The notes below the pieces were generated by a model. It was given only the letters and a program-made list of their open reading frames with translations. It was not told where the DNA came from and did no database searches. 64,000 nucleotides of DNA, taken from Salirhabdus euzebyi (GTDB taxonomy: Bacteria > Bacillota > Bacilli > Bacillales > Alkalibacillaceae). Of the stretch, positions 59,184 through 64,000 are shown piece after piece; the stretch's first letter is position 1; each line of letters starts with the position of its first letter. The position numbers were made by a program, and so were the translations under genes. Location: assembly GCF_014207435.1 (NCBI RefSeq), contig NZ_JACHGH010000013.1, positions 1 through 64,000 of the forward strand. Reading direction: 5' to 3'.

Positions 59184-60613
59184 TGAATTTTGAAACAATT
59201 ATTGGATTAGAAGTGCACGTTGAATTAAAAACAAACTCCAAAATTTTCAGCCCAAGTCCAAATGCATTTGGTGCAGATACGAACACAAATGTAAATCCAA
59301 TTGACCTTGGTTATCCAGGTGTACTACCTGTTTTAAATGAAGAGGCTGTTAATTTCGCAATGCGCGCGGCAATGGCTTTAAATTGTGAAGTAGCTACAGA
59401 TACAAAGTTTGATCGTAAAAACTACTTCTATCCAGATAATCCAAAAGCGTATCAAATTTCTCAGTTTGATAAACCAATTGGTGAGCATGGTTGGATTGAA
59501 ATTGAAGTAGACGGCAAAACAAAGCGTATCGGTATTACTCGTCTACATTTAGAAGAAGATGCGGGTAAATTAACACATAGTAATGACGGATATTCTCTAG
59601 TAGATTTCAACCGTCAAGGTACGCCATTGATTGAAATTGTTTCGGAGCCAGATATTCGTTCGCCGAAGGAAGCATATGCATATTTGGAAAAACTTAAATC
59701 CATCATTCAATATACTGGAGTTTCTGATTGTAAAATGGAAGAGGGGTCCCTACGTTGTGATGCGAACATTTCCTTGCGTCCTTATGGTCAGGAGGAATTT
59801 GGAACAAAAGCAGAGCTTAAAAACTTAAACTCTTTCAACTACGTACAAAAAGGTCTTGAGTTTGAAGAGAAGAGACAGGAAAAAGTCCTTCTATCAGGGG
59901 GAGAAATTCTTCAAGAAACTCGCCGTTACGATGAGCAAACAAAAGAAACCATCTTAATGAGAGTAAAAGAAGGTTCAGACGATTATCGTTATTTCCCAGA
60001 GCCAGACCTCGTTCCTTTATATATTGATGAAGCATGGAAGGACAGAGTACGTGCGCAAATTCCAGAGCTTCCGGATGCTAGAAAAGAGCGGTATATTAAA
60101 GAACTTGAACTACCCGCTTACGATGCAGAGGTATTAACACTGACGAAAGAAATGTCTGATTTCTTTGAAGAAACGATAAGAGCCGGAGCAGATACGAAGC
60201 TTGCATCGAACTGGCTGATGGGCGAAGTTTCAGGTTATTTAAACAAGCATTATAAGGAACTTCACGAAATAAAGCTAACCCCAGAATCTTTAGCTAAAAT
60301 GATTCAATTAATAGAAGATGGTACTATTTCTTCTAAAATTGCTAAAACGGTATTTAGTGAACTCGTAGAAAAAGGCGGGGATCCTGAAAAAATCGTTAAG
60401 GATAAAGGTCTTGTGCAAATTTCAGATGAAGGTCAACTAACAGAAATTATAACAGGAATTCTTGATGAAAACACTCAATCTATAGAGGATTTTAAAAATG
60501 GTAAGGACCGTGCTCTTGGTTTCCTAGTAGGGCAAGTAATGAAAGCAACAAAAGGTCAAGCCAACCCTAAAATGGTAAATAAAATCTTAATGGACGAAAT
60601 GAATAAGAGGTAA
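59183..60613 (+). CDS. gatB: Asp-tRNA(Asn)/Glu-tRNA(Gln) amidotransferase subunit B
   Basis: The tRNA-binding and kinase subunit that activates the misacylated residue. 476 residues. [24 protein letters not shown] opens it, [21 protein letters not shown] and [13 protein letters not shown] are hallmarks of the cradle domain, and the helical/YqeY-like tail ends [13 protein letters not shown]. Last gene of the operon. Confidence 0.98.
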   Translation: MNFETIIGLEVHVELKTNSKIFSPSPNAFGADTNTNVNPIDLGYPGVLPVLNEEAVNFAMRAAMALNCEVATDTKFDRKNYFYPDNPKAYQISQFDKPIGEHGWIEIEVDGKTKRIGITRLHLEEDAGKLTHSNDGYSLVDFNRQGTPLIEIVSEPDIRSPKEAYAYLEKLKSIIQYTGVSDCKMEEGSLRCDANISLRPYGQEEFGTKAELKNLNSFNYVQKGLEFEEKRQEKVLLSGGEILQETRRYDEQTKETILMRVKEGSDDYRYFPEPDLVPLYIDEAWKDRVRAQIPELPDARKERYIKELELPAYDAEVLTLTKEMSDFFEETIRAGADTKLASNWLMGEVSGYLNKHYKELHEIKLTPESLAKMIQLIEDGTISSKIAKTVFSELVEKGGDPEKIVKDKGLVQISDEGQLTEIITGILDENTQSIEDFKNGKDRALGFLVGQVMKATKGQANPKMVNKILMDEMNKR

Positions 60614-60620
60614 AGAAGAA

Positions 60621-60655
60621 GATTAGCACTTTTTTAGTGCTAATCTTTATTTGTA
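60621..60655 (+). terminator. gatCAB terminator
   Basis: GATTAGCAC and GTGCTAATC pair around TTTTTTA, followed by TTTATTTG. Confidence 0.85.
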
Positions 60656-61027
60656 TTCTAACTTGGAAACTGATATATATAGTAGGAGTAATTTGTGATA
60701 ATACTTTTTCGCATAGATTGTTGCTAAAATTAGAAAAAAACATAAATAATACTACATTAATAGATACTACCTCAATGCTATGGCATAATATTTCTCTTTC
60801 ATAGACAAAGCTTCAGCCTCGATAGCGGGTGGTTTCACACAGATTAAATGGCATAGCGTTTTAAATATTTTGTGATCAAAAGAAAAGTCTTTTGGGAAAC
60901 ATCCAAAGAGAAAATAGACAATTTGAATGACGAATAAGTCGTGCTATATTTCTGTTTTCGTAATATAATTTATATTAGATTAAATATTATGATAGTAATA
61001 TATATCCTAGTTATGAAGGTGACCTTA
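60656..61027 (+). other. non-coding gap gatB-dgkB
   Basis: About 370 bp, AT-rich. I see no gene, no tRNA and no clear riboswitch fold. The 29 codons that could be added to dgkB from 60941 lack a ribosome site and are treated as untranslated. The dgkB promoter probably lies here but no good -35/-10 pair stands out. Confidence 0.5.
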
Positions 61028-61921
61028 ATGAAACGAGCGAGAATTATTTACAATCCAACATCTGGACGAGAAGCATTCAAGAAGGAACTACCGAATGTGC
61101 TACAAAAGCTAGAGCAAGCTGGGTATGAGGCTTCCGCACATGCAACAACGTGTGAAGGTGATGCTATTGATGCAGCGAGAATTGCTGTGGAAAGACGATA
61201 TGAAGTGGTCATTGCTGCAGGTGGAGACGGTACCATTAATGAGGTAATAAATGGATTAGCAGAACAATCGTATCGGCCAAAGTTAGGAATTATACCTGTT
61301 GGAACGACAAATGACCTTGCTAGAGCCATTCATGTCCCTAGAAATATTCAAGCAGCAGTGGATATTATCGTTCAGAATAATACAAGAAACCTTGATGTCG
61401 GCAGGGTAAACGATAAGTATTTTATTAATATAGCAGGTGGAGGCAAAATTACAGAGCTTACCTATGAAGTTCCAAGTAAAATGAAAACCGTTCTTGGTCA
61501 ACTCGCCTACTATTTAAAAGGGATGGAAATGCTTCCATCCATTCGACCATCAAAGGTTAAAATTTCCTTTGATGATCAAGTAATAGAAGAAGAAATCATG
61601 CTCTTTCTCGTTTCGAATTCTAATTCTGTGGGTGGTTTTGAAAAACTAGCACCGGAAGCAAGAATGGACGATGGACTTTTTGATTTACTCATCTTGAAAA
61701 AAACAAATATTGCAGAATTTATTAGAATTGTAACATTGGTTCTTCGGGGTAATCATTTAGATAACGACAAAGTTATTTATACAAGGACAAATTCTGTATC
61801 TGTTGAAACCGAAGAAAAGATGCAACTCAATTTAGACGGCGAATTTGGCGGATTATTGCCCGGGAAATTTGTCAATTTATATCAACACATCGAGTTTTTC
61901 GTACCAGAAGATTTTAAGTAA
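61028..61921 (+). CDS. dgkB: diacylglycerol kinase DgkB
   Basis: Soluble lipid kinase that phosphorylates diacylglycerol, recycling it from lipoteichoic acid synthesis. About 297 residues: MKRARIIYNPTSGREAFKK opens it, the nucleotide-binding GGDGTINEVINGL is near 65, and LGIIPVGTTNDLARAIHVP and NLDGEFGGLLPGKF are family blocks. ATG 61028 has GAAGGTGA upstream. It lies between gatB and rlmCD as in B. subtilis (yerQ). Confidence 0.94.
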   Translation: MKRARIIYNPTSGREAFKKELPNVLQKLEQAGYEASAHATTCEGDAIDAARIAVERRYEVVIAAGGDGTINEVINGLAEQSYRPKLGIIPVGTTNDLARAIHVPRNIQAAVDIIVQNNTRNLDVGRVNDKYFINIAGGGKITELTYEVPSKMKTVLGQLAYYLKGMEMLPSIRPSKVKISFDDQVIEEEIMLFLVSNSNSVGGFEKLAPEARMDDGLFDLLILKKTNIAEFIRIVTLVLRGNHLDNDKVIYTRTNSVSVETEEKMQLNLDGEFGGLLPGKFVNLYQHIEFFVPEDFK

Positions 61922-62012
61922 AGGCTATTACTTTACAAAAAGAGCCTTCAAAAAAGAGCAAGGCCTTGATTGCCCTAGCTAACCTATGGATCAACTAAGG
62001 TTAAACAAAATG

Positions 62013-62039
62013 AGACAGCATGTTAAAATGCTGTCTTTT
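62013..62039 (+). terminator. terminator after dgkB
   Basis: AGACAGCAT and ATGCTGTCT pair around a short loop, followed by TTTC. Confidence 0.7.
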
Positions 62040-62148
62040 CTCTTTCATTGGGCAATATACAATAGTAAGATGTAATTGTTATGTGTTATCCCTAGTAAAA
62101 TGGCAAAACTAATTATACATAGTTAATTTGAAATGAAGGAAGATGTAC

Positions 62149-63534
62149 ATGCCTAAAGTAGAACCCCCAGTTACAAAGAACCAAATGGTTGAATTACAGT
62201 TTGAAGATTTAACACATGAAGGATCTGCAGTTGGTAAAATAAATGGTTATCCACTCTTTGTTCCATACGGTTTACCGGGAGAAAAAGCAAAGGTTAAAGT
62301 AATAAAGGTAAAGAAAAATTTTGCTTTTGGTAAGCTAGTGGAAGTAACAGAGCAAAGTCCGGAAAGAATTGAACCACCTTGTGACGTGTTTTATCAGTGT
62401 GGAGGCTGTCAACTACAGCATATGAGTTATGAAATGCAGTTAGAAATGAAGCATAAACAAGTAAAAGATACATTGCGTAAGCTCGGAAATATAGATGTAG
62501 AAAACATTTCTATCCATCCAGTCATAGGTATGGAGGATCCTTGGCGTTATCGAAATAAGGTGCAAATTCCTGTGCGTGGAATTGAAGGTAGACTTGAAAC
62601 AGGCTTTTACAAGCAAAAAAGTCATGAAATCATTAATATGGATACTTGCCCAATAACCGATGAGCAAAATGATCGAATGGTAGAGGCTGTTAGACGAATT
62701 GCGGAGGATGCTGGGATTACTCCTTATGATGAAGAAAGTCATAGAGGGACATTGCGTCACATAATGGTTCGAAATGGACAAGCTACAAATGAAATTATGA
62801 TAGTACTTGTGACGAGAACAGAAAAGTTACCTTATGAAGAAAAAATCGTGGAAGAAATCCATAAAGCATATCCGAACGTCAAATCGATCGTTCATAACGT
62901 TAATTCTAAGCGAACAAATGTAATCCTTGGGGATAAAACGAAGGTATTATGGGGGGAAGAATATATCCACGATACAATTGGGGATATTAAGTTTGCGATT
63001 TCTGCCAAGTCCTTCTACCAAATAAATCCTGTTCAAACGAAAAAGCTCTATGATCAAGCATTACAATATGCTAATTTGAGTGGAAATGAAACGGTAATAG
63101 ATGCTTATTGTGGAATTGGGACAATCTCATTATTTCTAGCTCAACAAGCAAAAAAAGTTTACGGTGTTGAAATTGTACCCGAAGCGATAGAGGATGCGAA
63201 GAACAATGCAAAATTAAACGGTTTTGATAACGCTGAATTTGTTGTAGGTGCTGCTGAGAAAGTAATGTCGTGGTGGAAGTCACAAGGCTTACGTCCTGAT
63301 GTAATCGTTGTTGATCCCCCACGTAAAGGCTGTGATGAAGAACTGCTTCATGCGATGGTTGACATGAAGCCAACAAGAATAGTGTATGTTTCTTGTAATC
63401 CATCCACATTAGCTAGAGACTTGAAAATTCTAAGCGAAGCGGGTGTCGTCTTAAAAGAAGTTCAGCCAGTAGATATGTTCCCTCAAACCAGTCACATCGA
63501 ATGTGTAGCATTGTTAGAGCTGAAAAAAGCTTGA
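62149..63534 (+). CDS. rlmCD: 23S rRNA (uracil-C5)-methyltransferase RlmCD
   Basis: Methylates U747 and U1939 of 23S rRNA with SAM in Gram-positives. About 461 residues: N-terminal TRAM domain ([31 protein letters not shown]), a 4Fe-4S cysteine set [14 protein letters not shown] with a later Cys in [12 protein letters not shown]-binding [28 protein letters not shown] and the catalytic Cys in [16 protein letters not shown] choose ATG 62149 because AAGGA lies 8 nt upstream; ATG 62143 is too close to it. Confidence 0.95.
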   Translation: MPKVEPPVTKNQMVELQFEDLTHEGSAVGKINGYPLFVPYGLPGEKAKVKVIKVKKNFAFGKLVEVTEQSPERIEPPCDVFYQCGGCQLQHMSYEMQLEMKHKQVKDTLRKLGNIDVENISIHPVIGMEDPWRYRNKVQIPVRGIEGRLETGFYKQKSHEIINMDTCPITDEQNDRMVEAVRRIAEDAGITPYDEESHRGTLRHIMVRNGQATNEIMIVLVTRTEKLPYEEKIVEEIHKAYPNVKSIVHNVNSKRTNVILGDKTKVLWGEEYIHDTIGDIKFAISAKSFYQINPVQTKKLYDQALQYANLSGNETVIDAYCGIGTISLFLAQQAKKVYGVEIVPEAIEDAKNNAKLNGFDNAEFVVGAAEKVMSWWKSQGLRPDVIVVDPPRKGCDEELLHAMVDMKPTRIVYVSCNPSTLARDLKILSEAGVVLKEVQPVDMFPQTSHIECVALLELKKA

Positions 63535-63558
63535 AATAGGTTAGGTGAAAACTTGATT

Positions 63559-63591
63559 TCCCTCGGACAAATGGTTTGAGGGATTTTTTTA
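63559..63591 (+). terminator. rlmCD terminator
   Basis: TCCCTC and GAGGGA pair with a 13-nt loop, followed by seven T. Confidence 0.75.
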
Positions 63592-63740
63592 TTACTTTTT
63601 AACAGAAAGATATTACATATTTATCACATGAGGATTATCGTTTAGATAAATAATCAACACCTGCATTCTTGGTGACATGTTTGAACCAAAATATTTTTCT
63701 TACTATAATGAAGAAAATCATATTAGGGAGAATGTGTATC

Positions 63741-64000
63741 ATGAACAAACATAAAATTTATACAATGAGTGTCGCGAGTGTCTATCCCCATTATGTTACG
63801 AAGGCAGAGAAAAAAAGTCGCACGAAAGCAGAAGTAGATGAAATCATCCGGTGGTTGACGGGGTATAGCCAAGATGAGTTAGAAGAGCAACTGGAAAAAA
63901 AGACAGACTTTGAAACCTTTTTTTCGGAAGCCCCCCAACTTAATCCTTCCCGTGCTTTGATCAAAGGTGTAGTCTGTGGTGTCCGAGTGGAAGACATTGA
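63741..64000 (+). CDS. DUF2200 family protein, 5' part
   Basis: The open frame runs off the window after 86 codons. [42 protein letters not shown] and [20 protein letters not shown] match the DUF2200 family, whose members are about 110-120 residues, so only the C-terminal third is missing. Function unknown. AGGGAGA lies about 12 nt before the ATG. Confidence 0.88.
   Translation, partial: MNKHKIYTMSVASVYPHYVTKAEKKSRTKAEVDEIIRWLTGYSQDELEEQLEKKTDFETFFSEAPQLNPSRALIKGVVCGVRVEDI

Overview
The window is chromosomal DNA of a low-GC, spore-former-type Firmicute of the order Bacillales, most likely family Bacillaceae. The evidence is Shine-Dalgarno sequences of AGGAGG type, SigA promoters, a CIRCE element, guanine riboswitches, a glycyl T-box, and gene order. 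The order rrn-tRNA(fMet)-tRNA(Asp)-thiL-tsaE-tsaB-rimI-tsaD-ydiF-rex-ydiK-ydiL-groES-groEL, then yeaC/yeaD/yebA-guaA-pbuG, yebE-yebG-purB, yerA-yerB-yerC, pcrB-pcrA-ligA-camS and gatCAB-dgkB-rlmCD follows the Bacillus subtilis rrnE-to-yerS segment. I cannot name the species.

Layout. 1-4.4 kb: end of a 5S rRNA, two tRNAs and the thiL/tsaEBD/rimI operon (t6A tRNA modification). 4.4-4.7 kb: a dispersed repeat followed by a tight cluster of DnaA boxes. 4.7-12.4 kb: ABC-F ATPase, Rex, an MFS transporter, two small YdiK/YdiL membrane proteins and heat-shock-controlled groESL. 12.3-22.6 kb: an AT-rich integrated element of about 10.2 kb, bounded by 17-bp direct repeats made from the 3' end of groEL. 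It carries a tyrosine integrase broken by one stop codon, decayed remnants (recombinase tail, SF2 helicase tail, zinc ribbon), an overlapping OLD-nuclease/UvrD-helicase pair resembling Gabija, and a 1410-residue P-loop STAND-like NTPase that I cannot assign to a named family. This is the accessory, probable anti-phage cargo.

22.7-31.9 kb: htpX, a MoxR/DUF58/transglutaminase operon, then guaA and pbuG, each behind its own guanine riboswitch. 32-35.2 kb: a degenerate 21-bp repeat, a NERD protein, a sigma factor with its probable anti-sigma factor, and an orphan tRNA-Ile/tRNA-Ala pair. 35.3-42 kb: Hsp20, yebE, yebG, purB standing alone without the rest of the pur operon, DinB, adenine-deaminase-like yerA, yerB and yerC. 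42-50.3 kb: T-box-controlled glycyl-tRNA synthetase (reverse strand) and the pcrB-pcrA-ligA-camS DNA repair/replication operon. 50.4-57 kb: proline/glutamate catabolism (rocA, putP with a 37-residue accessory protein) and the glyoxylate shunt (aceB-aceA). 57-64 kb: second copy of the dispersed repeat, gatCAB, dgkB, rlmCD and the start of a DUF2200 gene running off the end.

Functionally most of the window is housekeeping: tRNA maturation and charging, protein folding, purine salvage, DNA replication and repair, and carbon/amino acid catabolism. Purine handling is linked: guaA and pbuG are under guanine control, yerA looks like an adenine deaminase, and only purB of the de novo operon remains here. 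The novel material is in the groEL-inserted element.
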